From positions 940,213 to 1,004,212 of the forward strand of contig JADJXL010000015.1 in assembly GCA_016715885.1 (NCBI GenBank): 64,000 bases of DNA, read 5' to 3'. The stretch comes from Polyangiaceae bacterium. Lineage in GTDB: Bacteria; Myxococcota_A; Polyangia; Polyangiales; Polyangiaceae. Below, piece after piece: positions 9,757 to 18,375 of the stretch. The position numbers were made by a program, and so were the translations under genes. The notes under the pieces were generated by a model. It ran no database searches and was not told the origin of the DNA. It saw only the letters and a list, made by a program, of their open reading frames with translations. The first letter of the stretch is position 1; each line of letters opens with the position of its first letter.

Positions 9757-10419
9757 TCAATGGGCAACGTTGCGTTCGTGCAGGCCCAGACGCATTCGCA
9801 CTTCGTCGAAGTCGAGCTCCCACATTTCTTCGAATGGTGCAAAGAAAAGGTTGTAGGCTTTGCCAGAAAGCTCGAAGCCGCGCACCATTTCTTTGATCAT
9901 TTTTACCGGCTGGCCATAACGCAGCATCATGTACGGTGTCGCTGCGACCGACGCAATGCCATACGGCTCGCGGAGGTTCATCATATTGAAGACTTGCAAG
10001 CCCATTTCACCAGGCACGTCGATGCCGAATCCACAGAGCGCATGCAGGATGTCGTGGATTTTGAAAAAACGCTGCGTGACCCAATCGCGCTCGAACGTTT
10101 CCACCAGCCCCGGGGCTGCCATCACATGGCCACCCGCAGCGATGTAGTGTTCCTTGAAAAATTTCGCATATCGGTGACCAAACGTGTTCTCAGGGAGCCG
10201 CAGGAGCGCGTCGATGTCGAGCGGGCGCTTCGTAAGCTCGCGCAAGTGCTCGACTTGCTCACGCGGAGCACGTTCGATCATGCGGCGATACCACGTTTGC
10301 ACAGGCCACGAGAGCGATACGGCGTCGACCATGAGATTGAGCGCATCGAACTCGAATGGCCGCCACCAAAGCACGGACATCGCACGGAGAGCTTGCCTAT
10401 ACTTCACCATTTTGTCCAT
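9757..10419 (-). CDS. Coq4 family protein
   Basis: 220 residues. The Coq4 signature is clear: FKIHDILHALCGFGIDVPGE, i.e. HDxxH followed ~11 residues later by Glu, the metal-binding motif of this family. Conserved helices GLVETFERDWVTQRFF and GQPVKMIKEMVRGFELSGKA surround it. In mitochondria Coq4 is a ubiquinone-biosynthesis protein recently linked to oxidative decarboxylation of the quinone-ring precursor; bacterial members often sit away from other quinone genes. Here no other quinone-biosynthesis gene is adjacent; it diverges from a fatty-acid-type operon. Substrate is therefore unknown. Soluble, no signal peptide. Confidence 0.8.
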   Translation of the reverse strand: MDKMVKYRQALRAMSVLWWRPFEFDALNLMVDAVSLSWPVQTWYRRMIERAPREQVEHLRELTKRPLDIDALLRLPENTFGHRYAKFFKEHYIAAGGHVMAAPGLVETFERDWVTQRFFKIHDILHALCGFGIDVPGEMGLQVFNMMNLREPYGIASVAATPYMMLRYGQPVKMIKEMVRGFELSGKAYNLFFAPFEEMWELDFDEVRMRLGLHERNVAH

Positions 10420-10447
10420 GGCATCCTAGACGCCAGCGACCAGCCTT

Positions 10448-10496
10448 GTCAAGCATCCTCGTGCCAGGGACTTGCTTACACAACATCATGCTTGAC
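10448..10496. promoter_or_regulatory. inverted repeat in the Coq4/KAS III divergent region
   Basis: GTCAAGCAT at 10448-10456 is repeated as its perfect complement ATGCTTGAC at 10488-10496, 31 bases apart. It lies between the divergent Coq4-like gene and the KAS III operon, so it may be a split operator, but it could be chance. Confidence 0.3.
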
Positions 10497-10596
10497 TGAC
10501 CCTACGCTCGTGAAGTAAGGACGAAAGGCGCACGGTGAAGACAACGATACGGTACGTATCCATGCGGGACGTGTCGATGGTGTAGTTGAATTCACA

Positions 10597-10625
10597 TTGA
10601 CAGGGCTGTTTGACGAGTTTGTGAT
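10597..10625 (+). promoter_or_regulatory. candidate sigma-70-type promoter for the KAS III-LPLAT-SDR operon
   Basis: A perfect -35 TTGACA (10597-10602), a 17-base spacer and TGTGAT (10620-10625, four of six matches to TATAAT) lie 33 bases upstream of ATG 10659. Prediction only. Confidence 0.4.
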
Positions 10626-10658
10626 GAGCGACCTAGCATTTGATCGAGGGTGTATGTA

Positions 10659-11639
10659 ATGATGATTCCCGCACGTATTCTCGGCACGGGAAGTTTCCTT
10701 GCCGGTCGTCGAGTTCCTACCGAGGAAGTTGCTCGCAATGCAGTGCCTGGGAAGGACCCGGCCGACGTCGAGCGCAAGATTGGCATTGCAACTCGGTATT
10801 GGGTCGATTCCGACACGAAAGCTGCCGACATTGGTGCCGAAGCATTGACGCGGGCGCTCGAAGCGTCCGGGATATCCAAATCGGACCTTCGTCGCATCAT
10901 TTTCGTTAGTTCCACCGGTGGCGACATGCTCATTCCGGGAACTGCACACCTCGTTTGCGACAGATTGGGTCTGCACGACACGTGCGATGCATTCGACATC
11001 AACAATTCATGCGCGGGCTTTCTCACGGCGCTCGATATTGCATCGCGTTCGGTGGCCACGGGACTGGGTCCTGTGGGAATCGTATCGGGTGAAATCTTTT
11101 CTCGATACCTCCCCGTGGAAAAACCCCGCCCGTATCTGGTCATGGGCGATGCGGCTGCGGCCGCAATCGTCGGCCCGACGACGCAAAAAGAAGGACTGCT
11201 CGCGTCGCACCTTGCAAGCTCGGCCGAATTGCGGCGCGAAGTCACGATGCAACACCCGGGTTTGTCATCGCCGCCGACATTTTTGCAATTCGATGCGACA
11301 TACGAAAAATTGACCGACGTCGCCGTCGATGCGCTTGCAAAGAGCTCGAAAGCCGCTCTTGCCGCGGCGGGTATCGAGCTTCGTGACGTCGAATGGTTTT
11401 TACCTCATCAGCCGAATGGACGCATGCTCGAAAAAATCCTCGCGGTGATGAACGTGCCGTTCGAACGGACGCCGACCGTCGTCGAGGAAATTGGCAGCGT
11501 CGGTTCGGCATCGGTCCCCGTGAGCCTTGATCGGCTCATGCGTAGCGGTAAAGTTCGTCCGGGCGATCGTATTTTGATGGCCGCGGTTGGCGCAGGCACC
11601 GGGTATGGTGCTGTTCTTTTTCAAGTAGGAACGAGATGA
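10659..11639 (+). CDS. 3-oxoacyl-ACP synthase III (FabH)-like protein with Asn-to-Ser change in the catalytic triad
   Basis: 326 residues from ATG 10659, preferred over GTG 10650 because GAGGG at 10646-10650 is correctly spaced. It has the full KAS III thiolase fold: NNSCAGF gives nucleophile Cys118, WFLPHQPNGR gives His250, and the C-terminal GAGTGYGAVLF is typical. Where FabH has GNTSAAS or GNVGSAS, this protein has IGSVGSASVP, so the third catalytic residue (Asn) is Ser280. Loss of that Asn is known in KAS III relatives that transfer acyl groups rather than perform decarboxylative condensation, so a non-canonical reaction is plausible. Its stop overlaps the next start (ATGA), showing translational coupling with an acyltransferase and an SDR. 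Confidence 0.85.
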   Translation: MMIPARILGTGSFLAGRRVPTEEVARNAVPGKDPADVERKIGIATRYWVDSDTKAADIGAEALTRALEASGISKSDLRRIIFVSSTGGDMLIPGTAHLVCDRLGLHDTCDAFDINNSCAGFLTALDIASRSVATGLGPVGIVSGEIFSRYLPVEKPRPYLVMGDAAAAAIVGPTTQKEGLLASHLASSAELRREVTMQHPGLSSPPTFLQFDATYEKLTDVAVDALAKSSKAALAAAGIELRDVEWFLPHQPNGRMLEKILAVMNVPFERTPTVVEEIGSVGSASVPVSLDRLMRSGKVRPGDRILMAAVGAGTGYGAVLFQVGTR

Positions 11640-12412
11640 ATCTTGGACCCGCAGCGGCGCGTGCCGCATGGCAATCGTATTGGACCGCGATGCGGTATTA
11701 TCATCGTTTCGAGGTTCGGGGTCTCGAAAATGTGGAACGCTCGGGCCCTGCCATGATCGTGGGGTATCACGGTCGAGGCGTCGCGCATGACATGATCATG
11801 CTCGCGTCCCTTCTTTACGAACGTAGCGGCGCTGAAACTCGCGCCGTCATTCATCAAAAAGTCGTCGAATTGCCCGTCCTCGGCTGGCTTCCCCAGGGGC
11901 TTGGGTACGTGCCTGGCGATGGCCCCGAATTGGAAGCGGTATTCGCTCGCGGGGAATCGCTCATGGTCACCCCCGCGGGCCCCATCGAGGGATGTCGCAG
12001 TTTTCGGGAGCGGTACAAAGTCAATTGGGGAAATCGCCTCGGCTACCTGAAAATGGCGCTCAAATACCGCTTACCCATCATTCCAACAGCAGGAACCGGC
12101 GTCGACGACACCTACATCGGGCTCAACAATGGATACGAGTGGGGCAAACGTTTCGATGCGTCGTCCATTGCCAAACTCATTCGTTGGCCAGGAGGATTCC
12201 CCCTTTGGTTTGCATTCGGCGCCACTGGGCCCTGGCCCATGACGCTCCCATTTCCCGTCAAAATCGTTTGTCATGTCGGCAAACCTATCGACCTCGAAGC
12301 CGAGGGTCCCGTCGATCCTTCCGATCGCAAAGCGCTCATGCGGCTTCACGAACGCGTGACGGGTACGGTGCAAAAGCTCTTGGACGAAGGTCGCGGAAAA
12401 CGAACGTCATGA
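11636..12412 (+). CDS. lysophospholipid/diacylglycerol acyltransferase-like protein (LPLAT, MGAT-like)
   Basis: 258 residues, ATGA overlap with the KAS III-like gene. The N-terminal region has VRGLENVERSGPAMIVGYHGRGVAHDMIML, which occupies the place of the HX4D acyltransferase motif, but the His-Asp spacing is longer (HGRGVAHD). PAGPIEGCRSFRERY corresponds to the phosphate-binding EGxR block, and LPIIPTAGTG and VGKPIDL follow as in MGAT-like LPLATs. No signal peptide; probably membrane-associated through its amphipathic surface. With the KAS III-like and SDR partners it could acylate an alcohol or glycerolipid with the operon's product. Substrate unknown. Confidence 0.75.
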   Translation: MNLGPAAARAAWQSYWTAMRYYHRFEVRGLENVERSGPAMIVGYHGRGVAHDMIMLASLLYERSGAETRAVIHQKVVELPVLGWLPQGLGYVPGDGPELEAVFARGESLMVTPAGPIEGCRSFRERYKVNWGNRLGYLKMALKYRLPIIPTAGTGVDDTYIGLNNGYEWGKRFDASSIAKLIRWPGGFPLWFAFGATGPWPMTLPFPVKIVCHVGKPIDLEAEGPVDPSDRKALMRLHERVTGTVQKLLDEGRGKRTS

Positions 12413-13254
12413 CGCAAAAGACTCCGTGCGATCGATGGGCACTCGTACTTGGCGCGTCGTGCGGAACGGGCGGCGCCATTGCTCGTGCGCTCGCACGTGA
12501 CCCCGGTATGCATGTTTTCGGCATTCACCGAGGCAATCATCCATCCGAGGCCGATCGGGTCAAGGAAGCCGTGCTCGCAACCGGACACGAGATTCATTTT
12601 CGTATTGGGGATGCAGGCACGCTCGAAGGAGTTTTGGGCGGCGTCGAAGAAATTCAATCGGTCGCGGGCCCTCGGAGCATTGGGATCGTGGTGCATTCGC
12701 TTGCCAATGCCTCCGTAGGACGATTGGCTTCCCGAGAAGCGGATCAAATCACGCCGCGCCAAGTGCACAAAACCTTCGATTCCATGGCGCATTCTTTCTT
12801 GTTCTGGACGCAGGAGCTTTTCAAACGCAACCTGCTCGCCCCCGGAGCGCACATTCTCGGATTGACCAACTGGATGACGGATTCCGTGCTGCCCGGCACG
12901 GCGCTCATTGCTGCGACCAAGGAAGTGCTGGGCGTGTATACGCGGCATTTGGCACGCGAGCTCGGGCCGCACGGTTATCGCGTCAATCTATTGAAATTCG
13001 GCGGCGTTTTTACGCCCGCCGTCGAAAAAACGTTCGGCGAGGCGCGCCTCGAACGGCTTCGCCGAGTGCTCAGTCGTCTTGCGACGTCGCACAGCATTTC
13101 GACCGTGGACGAGGTAGCGCATTTCGTATCCGTATTGGCCGGCGACGCGTCGTCGCGTTTCAATGGTGCTACCATCGATTTCACCGGCGGTGAATCGCAA
13201 GGCTTTTTCGACGTGATCATGAACGCGAGCTGCGATTGCGACGACGACGAATAG
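12409..13254 (+). CDS. FabI-like short-chain dehydrogenase/reductase lacking the catalytic Tyr
   Basis: 281 residues from ATG 12409, again an ATGA overlap with the upstream stop; a longer in-frame reading from 11992 runs through the acyltransferase gene and is rejected. The Rossmann nucleotide-binding loop is LVLGASCGTGGAIARAL, VHSLANA matches the FabI VHSIG block, and FTGGE near the end is the usual SDR closing strand. Aligned on FabI, PNYNVMGLAK corresponds to PGTALIAATK: Lys171 is kept but the Tyr seven residues before it is Thr164. The enzyme may use another residue, have altered chemistry or be non-catalytic. The operon suggests reduction or handling of an acyl thioester made by the KAS III-like protein. 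Confidence 0.75.
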   Translation: MTQKTPCDRWALVLGASCGTGGAIARALARDPGMHVFGIHRGNHPSEADRVKEAVLATGHEIHFRIGDAGTLEGVLGGVEEIQSVAGPRSIGIVVHSLANASVGRLASREADQITPRQVHKTFDSMAHSFLFWTQELFKRNLLAPGAHILGLTNWMTDSVLPGTALIAATKEVLGVYTRHLARELGPHGYRVNLLKFGGVFTPAVEKTFGEARLERLRRVLSRLATSHSISTVDEVAHFVSVLAGDASSRFNGATIDFTGGESQGFFDVIMNASCDCDDDE

Positions 13255-13268
13255 CCGCGGTGATCGCG

Positions 13269-14222
13269 CTATTGCGTCCGGCGTTCTTCGCTGGGCATGC
13301 GGAATGCGAGCGAATACAAAAAGAGGCTGAGCTGATCGACGTGCACGTCTTCCGCTCCTTCCGGTAGTGCGTCGACCGGAGCGTGCGGATTGTTGTCGTA
13401 CCACGTGACCATTTTGAACATGGCCTGGTGGTACAAATTCGGCTTTTGCGAATGATCGAGCTGTTCGTCGGCGACGACGATGGGCGTGCCGGGTTTGGCG
13501 ACGCGTGCCATTTCCGCAAGGGCCTGCTTCGCATCGCGGAAACCATTGATGCCGCCCACATGAAATACGCGATCGAAGGAATGGTCCGGGAAGGGCAATA
13601 CATGCGCATCCGCCATCAAGAGGCGCACTTCGCTATCGCACTGCCTTCGCAATTTGCGCTGAAGCACCGACAGCATACCGGGGCTCAGGTCGACCCCCCA
13701 AATTTCGACGGGCAATCGGGCCGGCAAATCGTGCCGCACGTACCGGAGATTCGCGCCCGTGCCGATTCCCACTTCGAGAATTCTGACGGGACTTCCATCG
13801 CTGTGCGGCTTTAATGAGCGCAGGTCGAGGCGTGGCATGTAGCCATTACGAAATGCGTCTTCGGTGATGTTCGGGCTCCCAACCTGAAACAAGGGCAGCA
13901 GCGTCGCGACGGACATGTCGTGAAACACGGAGAAGTAATTGTAAATGAACCGCATCATGCGATCGGTTCCTTCGACCTTCTCCTCCACGAAGAGGTGGCA
14001 CATCCCGTTTTCCACTCGCCAAGTGCTTCCGCAACGTTCGCAAGGCAATTCGCCACGATCGATGTGGCCATCGAGCAGCGTTCCTCGAAATTGGAGTTTG
14101 CCGTGGCAGCGGGGGCAAACAATACGCACGATATCGGTCGGTTTCAAAAACGAGCTCCTGGTTGTTTTGGTTCGACGGGACGAATGTAACTCCATCACTA
14201 TACCAAAATCATCGATGGCCAC
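13269..14222 (-). CDS. SAM-dependent methyltransferase with N-terminal zinc-ribbon (Trm112-like) segment
   Basis: 317 residues. Residues ~34-70 carry two CxxC pairs (VCPRCHGKL and PCERCGSTW), a zinc-ribbon/Trm112-like element. The class I methyltransferase core follows: ILEVGIGTGANLRY (SAM motif I, ~148), IWGVDLSPGML (motif II), LLMADAHVLPFPDHSFD (motif III/IV) and ARVAKPGTPIVVAD. The architecture is common in UbiE/COQ5-like small-molecule methyltransferases. An alternative start is ATG 14195. Convergent with the SDR gene; no partner indicates the substrate. Confidence 0.8.
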   Translation of the reverse strand: MAIDDFGIVMELHSSRRTKTTRSSFLKPTDIVRIVCPRCHGKLQFRGTLLDGHIDRGELPCERCGSTWRVENGMCHLFVEEKVEGTDRMMRFIYNYFSVFHDMSVATLLPLFQVGSPNITEDAFRNGYMPRLDLRSLKPHSDGSPVRILEVGIGTGANLRYVRHDLPARLPVEIWGVDLSPGMLSVLQRKLRRQCDSEVRLLMADAHVLPFPDHSFDRVFHVGGINGFRDAKQALAEMARVAKPGTPIVVADEQLDHSQKPNLYHQAMFKMVTWYDNNPHAPVDALPEGAEDVHVDQLSLFLYSLAFRMPSEERRTQ

Positions 14223-14714
14223 TCCAGCTCATTCAAAAGTCTCCCCACGCCATGTGTTGTGATTTTGATCGCATTTGAATGGGCGGTGGTTTCACCGTGC
14301 GGTCGTAACGGTCTCTTACAGGTCGCTTCTTCTTGACTTTTCGTCGCGCATGTGCAACGGCACCGGCTCCCGCGAGCGAAAGCTTACGCAGGACGCTGCC
14401 GCGCGATCGGCAAATCCATCGAGTGCAATGCCACTGTTGGCTTGCGCGATTACGTTCACGACGTGCCGAGCGTGCAGAGGTTCTGCATCTCGGTTGATGT
14501 TGTAGCGTCACGCTGGTCGGAGAGGGGTCCGAGCGTTGGATGAAAGAAGGCAATGCATTCACGCTCGTCGATGGTGTAGCTGTGGCTACATGTGATCCGT
14601 ATTTGCGAGATCATTGGGTCGCGAGGATTGCGTCGTTTCTCGCATGTGAAGACATTGCGAAATGTCTTGACGTTGCTGCCCGAACTGGTGTTCGATATGA
14701 TTGTGTGCGGCAAA
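14223..14714. other. ~490-bp region without a supported gene, upstream of the TonB receptor
   Basis: Short overlapping readings exist on both strands but none shows protein-family features or a good ribosome binding site. A small hairpin TGTAGC-TGTG-GCTACA lies at about 14573-14588. I looked for a cobalamin-riboswitch core (a common leader of TonB-receptor genes) and did not find it. The region probably holds promoters for both flanking genes. Confidence 0.4.
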
Positions 14715-17036
14715 ATGCCTCATTGTGTGCATTTGCGAATGCGGTCCAGGCATCGATGCGCGCCCAGCAGACTGCATTCAATTTTGGCAGTCGCGGTGGT
14801 GCTTTGGTGCGTGGGTGATGCTTGGGCACAGGTGCCGCAAGGACAGAACAGCGCGCCGAGCGTAGCTTCTGACGAGCCCGAGGTGCCCAAAAAAAATGAA
14901 TATTCGCCGGGGGTCTCGACACCAAGCGAGGCACCTGTGCAGCAGACGGTGGGCTCGACTGGCCACGCGATCGACGTGGTCGTGCAAGGGCGTTCGTCCG
15001 ATGGACGTCGACTTCGCGATTCGGCGGACGCTGTGAAGGTGGTCGATACGCATTACGCGAAACAACAAGCGCGTGACTTGGGAGATGTATTGTCGGGGGT
15101 CGAGGGCGTCGTGGTCCGTCGCACGGGAGGCCTCGGCTCGTTCACTCGAATATCGCTCAACGGTCTTTACGACAATCAAATACGATTCTTTTTCGATGGC
15201 ATTCCGCTCGATATCGCTGGCTCTCCGTTCGGCATATCCAGCGTTCCCGTGAATCTCGTGGGTCGCATCGAGATTTACCGCGGCGTATTGCCCGTTCGTT
15301 TTGGCGCGGATGCTTTGGGTGGCGGCGTGAATCTCGTACCCACGAGGCTCGACGATTCGAATGCGTACATTTCGTATCAGCGCGGATCTTTTGGAACGCA
15401 TCGTGCAACGGCTTCTGCCCGGTATCATCACCGTCCGAGCGGCTTTTTCGTCAGCGGGACAGGCCTATTCGACATATCGCGGAACGATTATGGAATCGAT
15501 GTCATGGTTGCCGATAAAACGGGGCGCAAGCGGGATGCACACGTGCGGCGATTTCACGATGAATATCGGTCCTACGGAGGCTCGGTCGTTCTTGGTGTCG
15601 CGGACAAACCTTGGGCAAAACGACTGTCGCTTCAGCTTTTTGGGCTCAACTTCGACAAACAGATTCAGCACGATGTGCTCATGGCACGGCCGATCGGCGA
15701 AGCCAAGTATGGGGCGTCGTCGCTCGGGGCGACCCTGCGATGGGAGCATGATTTCTCGCGTCGAGTATCGACGGAGGTCGTAGCGAGCTTCGGGCGGCAG
15801 ACGATCCGTTTCCTCGACACGTCCAAGTGGACCTACGATTGGTTTGGCAATCGCGTAGCCGAGCGGAGCGTCGGCGGCGAGCTCGATTCTCAACCGCATG
15901 ACGCCACGATTTGGCAAAACAGCATGTTTGGCCGAGCGCTCGTCGAATGGCGCGCTCGTCCCGACCACACGCTGCGGATCGCCAGCACCGCTCGAATGAC
16001 CAGTCGAACGGGCACGGAAAAAGCCACCAGAGGACAAGACGGAATCGACCTGCTCGCGGGCGTTCGCGACATTGGGACCTTGGTGAGCGGCCTCGAATAC
16101 GAGCTCAATGCATTCGATATGCGGCCACCGGACGCTCGAGAAGGCAGGCCTCATCGTCCGGCCGACGATGATCGACTCCAAAATATTTTCACATTGAAGC
16201 ACTATTTTTACGACGCCAATGCGAAAGACGTGAAAACTGGTTTCGGCTTGGAGTCGCTCGACACGTCCGGTTGGCGCTTCGGTGTGGGCGATGGCTTGCG
16301 TTTCCGATTGAACAAGAAGGTGGCGCTCAAAGCGTCTTACGAGCTCGCCACGCGGATTCCCAACATCGAAGAGTTTTTCGGAGATTCACTCTACATTCAA
16401 CCGAACCTAAGTTTGAAACCCGAATTCAGTCACAACGGCAATGCAGGCGTGCTCGTCGAAACCCGGCGAACGCGGGCGGGTAACTTTACCCTCGAAGCCG
16501 ACGGATTTTTGCGTGAAGTGACGGACCTCATCGTGCCGTTTGCCGACGCCAACGGCGTACAATACGCCAACGTGGGCGGTGCACGCATCGTGGGGGTCGA
16601 AACGGCGGTGAAGTGGATTTCGCCAGGAAACTGGCTCATCGTCGATGGCAATGCGACGTGGCAGGATGCTCGTAATCGTTCGGGAGAGTTCGGCGGGGAA
16701 CGAATTCCGAACCGTCCCTGGCTGTTTGCAAATTGGTCCGCTCGCTTTCAATGGCGCAAAGTACTCACGAGCGACGATGGGGTTGCTCCCTATTATGCCG
16801 GCCGGTTCGTACACGAATTCTTCCGCACGTGGGAAAACATTGGCGACCCCGATTTCAAAGCCGTCATTCCTACGCAAATATCCCATACGCTCGGCATCAC
16901 GTATTGGAACAATACGCCTTCCCGCACGAGCGTCACGTTGGAAGTCGACAACGTGACCGATGCACGATTGTACGACTTCTTCGGTGTGCAGAAACCTGGT
17001 CGAGCCTTCTCCGTCAAAGTGACGGGCGAACTGTGA
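14715..17036 (+). CDS. TonB-dependent outer-membrane receptor
   Basis: About 773 residues from ATG 14715; ATG 14739 is equally possible and both give a signal peptide ending VLWCVGDAWAQ. After a Pro/Ser-rich spacer the plug domain begins near VVDTHYAKQQARDLGDVLSGVEGVVVRRTGG and continues with RISLNGLYDNQIRFFFDGIPL, IEIYRGVLPVRFGADALGG. The rest is a 22-strand-type beta barrel ending in aromatic-rich strands (DFFGVQKPGRAFSVKV). It imports a ligand across the outer membrane using TonB/ExbBD energy. The next gene starts 4 bases downstream and encodes a lipoprotein that likely helps capture the same ligand. Ligand (siderophore, cobalamin, glycan) cannot be told from sequence. Confidence 0.9.
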   Translation: MPHCVHLRMRSRHRCAPSRLHSILAVAVVLWCVGDAWAQVPQGQNSAPSVASDEPEVPKKNEYSPGVSTPSEAPVQQTVGSTGHAIDVVVQGRSSDGRRLRDSADAVKVVDTHYAKQQARDLGDVLSGVEGVVVRRTGGLGSFTRISLNGLYDNQIRFFFDGIPLDIAGSPFGISSVPVNLVGRIEIYRGVLPVRFGADALGGGVNLVPTRLDDSNAYISYQRGSFGTHRATASARYHHRPSGFFVSGTGLFDISRNDYGIDVMVADKTGRKRDAHVRRFHDEYRSYGGSVVLGVADKPWAKRLSLQLFGLNFDKQIQHDVLMARPIGEAKYGASSLGATLRWEHDFSRRVSTEVVASFGRQTIRFLDTSKWTYDWFGNRVAERSVGGELDSQPHDATIWQNSMFGRALVEWRARPDHTLRIASTARMTSRTGTEKATRGQDGIDLLAGVRDIGTLVSGLEYELNAFDMRPPDAREGRPHRPADDDRLQNIFTLKHYFYDANAKDVKTGFGLESLDTSGWRFGVGDGLRFRLNKKVALKASYELATRIPNIEEFFGDSLYIQPNLSLKPEFSHNGNAGVLVETRRTRAGNFTLEADGFLREVTDLIVPFADANGVQYANVGGARIVGVETAVKWISPGNWLIVDGNATWQDARNRSGEFGGERIPNRPWLFANWSARFQWRKVLTSDDGVAPYYAGRFVHEFFRTWENIGDPDFKAVIPTQISHTLGITYWNNTPSRTSVTLEVDNVTDARLYDFFGVQKPGRAFSVKVTGEL

Positions 17037-17040
17037 GAAA

Positions 17041-18312
17041 GTGAAAACGAGAATGGAAAAACGAGCTTTTGACATCCATGGGACTTTCGCGCCTTGCGCC
17101 TTTGCAGTGCTTTTGGCATTGCCGCTCGCCGGTTGTGGCACGGAGCCCGAGGGCCTCACGAAGACACCGCCTTATGCGATTTCGACAATCATCTTTTCTG
17201 AAGACCTGACGATGCGCCAGGAATTCGTAAAATTTTCGGACGGACTGGTCGCTGGCAGCAAGATCGATGAAGCGCACAGTATCGAATTCCCCAATCCGAA
17301 CCCGACATTGTGGCCGTCATTGAAGCTGGGCGAGTTTTTCATTGCGGACTCGAGCAATGGGGACATCGGAAAGTATGGCCTCGACACCGACGGCTCCGTC
17401 GTGAAAACGGACACGCTGAGCTTCGCGGCGCGCGGAGTCACCGAGACCAATTGGCCGCTGTTCATCGTCCATTCGGAAACACAGGCGTTTTTCTTTGATG
17501 AAATCACACTGCAGGGTTTCATTTTGAACCCGACGGACATGATGATCACGCAGGACGTCAAACTCGCAACCGCCTTCAACCCGACCGAGGGAATGACGAC
17601 CTATACCGTTTGGCGAGAACGAGCACCCATCAAGATTGGAAACAAATACTTCGCGTCGTACAAGTACTTCAACCCCGCAGCGCTGGAAACACTGTATACC
17701 CGCTCGGGGATGCTCGTCATCGACGCGGACGCGGGGTCATTTACGACGTACGAAACCACCGCATGCGGGGGCCTGTTCCATACGGTGCTCGGAAAGGATG
17801 GGCTGATTTACGCGGCTTCGGGCGTCGTCAGCGCGGCAGGCGAATTTAATGGGCAACCTGGAGCGACACCGGCGTGCATGGTGCGTTTCGACCCGGATGC
17901 GTTGAAATGGGACGATACGTACAACGTCGACTTGTCGGCGCTCGTCGGGACGGGAAAGTTCGTCGGGTCCATTTTCGCAGCCGATCAAAAAGAAGGGACG
18001 GTCTACACGCGCGTGCTCATGGAAGCGAATGCCCCGACGGGGAGAACGGCATTGCAATTGTCCGCTGCGCCGGTTTGGGAGACCTACAAGATCGACAGTT
18101 TGGCCAACCCGACGACTGCGACGAAAATCGATGGATTGCGACCCGCGGGCGGTGTTCCGTATCCGTTTTACGTCGACGGGAAGTCCTACACGGCAGGCGT
18201 CAATCTATCGACCACGCCGAACCAAAGCTGGATCGTGGACTTCACGACCGACCCGCCCACCGAGCAGCTCGAAATGCCAGGCTGGGGCTACTTTGCCATC
18301 CGGGTGCGCTGA
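17041..18312 (+). CDS. lipoprotein partner of the TonB receptor (beta-propeller-like, resembles DUF4374/MxcI-type proteins)
   Basis: 423 residues from GTG 17041 (ATG 17053 is an alternative). Signal peptide with lipobox LPLAGC. The remainder is beta-rich with repeated blades (FFIADSSNGDIGKYGLDTDGS, GLIYAASGVVSAAGE, GTVYTRVLME, GYFAIRVR), suggesting a propeller. The pairing of a TonB receptor with a propeller-like lipoprotein recalls DUF4374 proteins and MxcI of the myxochelin locus; this resemblance is from memory and moderate. Likely surface or periplasmic and co-transcribed with the receptor. Convergent with the large kinase gene. Confidence 0.6.
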   Translation: MKTRMEKRAFDIHGTFAPCAFAVLLALPLAGCGTEPEGLTKTPPYAISTIIFSEDLTMRQEFVKFSDGLVAGSKIDEAHSIEFPNPNPTLWPSLKLGEFFIADSSNGDIGKYGLDTDGSVVKTDTLSFAARGVTETNWPLFIVHSETQAFFFDEITLQGFILNPTDMMITQDVKLATAFNPTEGMTTYTVWRERAPIKIGNKYFASYKYFNPAALETLYTRSGMLVIDADAGSFTTYETTACGGLFHTVLGKDGLIYAASGVVSAAGEFNGQPGATPACMVRFDPDALKWDDTYNVDLSALVGTGKFVGSIFAADQKEGTVYTRVLMEANAPTGRTALQLSAAPVWETYKIDSLANPTTATKIDGLRPAGGVPYPFYVDGKSYTAGVNLSTTPNQSWIVDFTTDPPTEQLEMPGWGYFAIRVR

Positions 18313-18375
18313 ATCCACGCGCCGCCGGTCGCCAGCATGCGCCTGAAAGCGACCTGCCCACCACATGCCCAAGCT

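Noticed and set aside
14223..14714. Cobalamin riboswitch ahead of the TonB receptor
   Set aside because: The conserved core sequence blocks could not be found.
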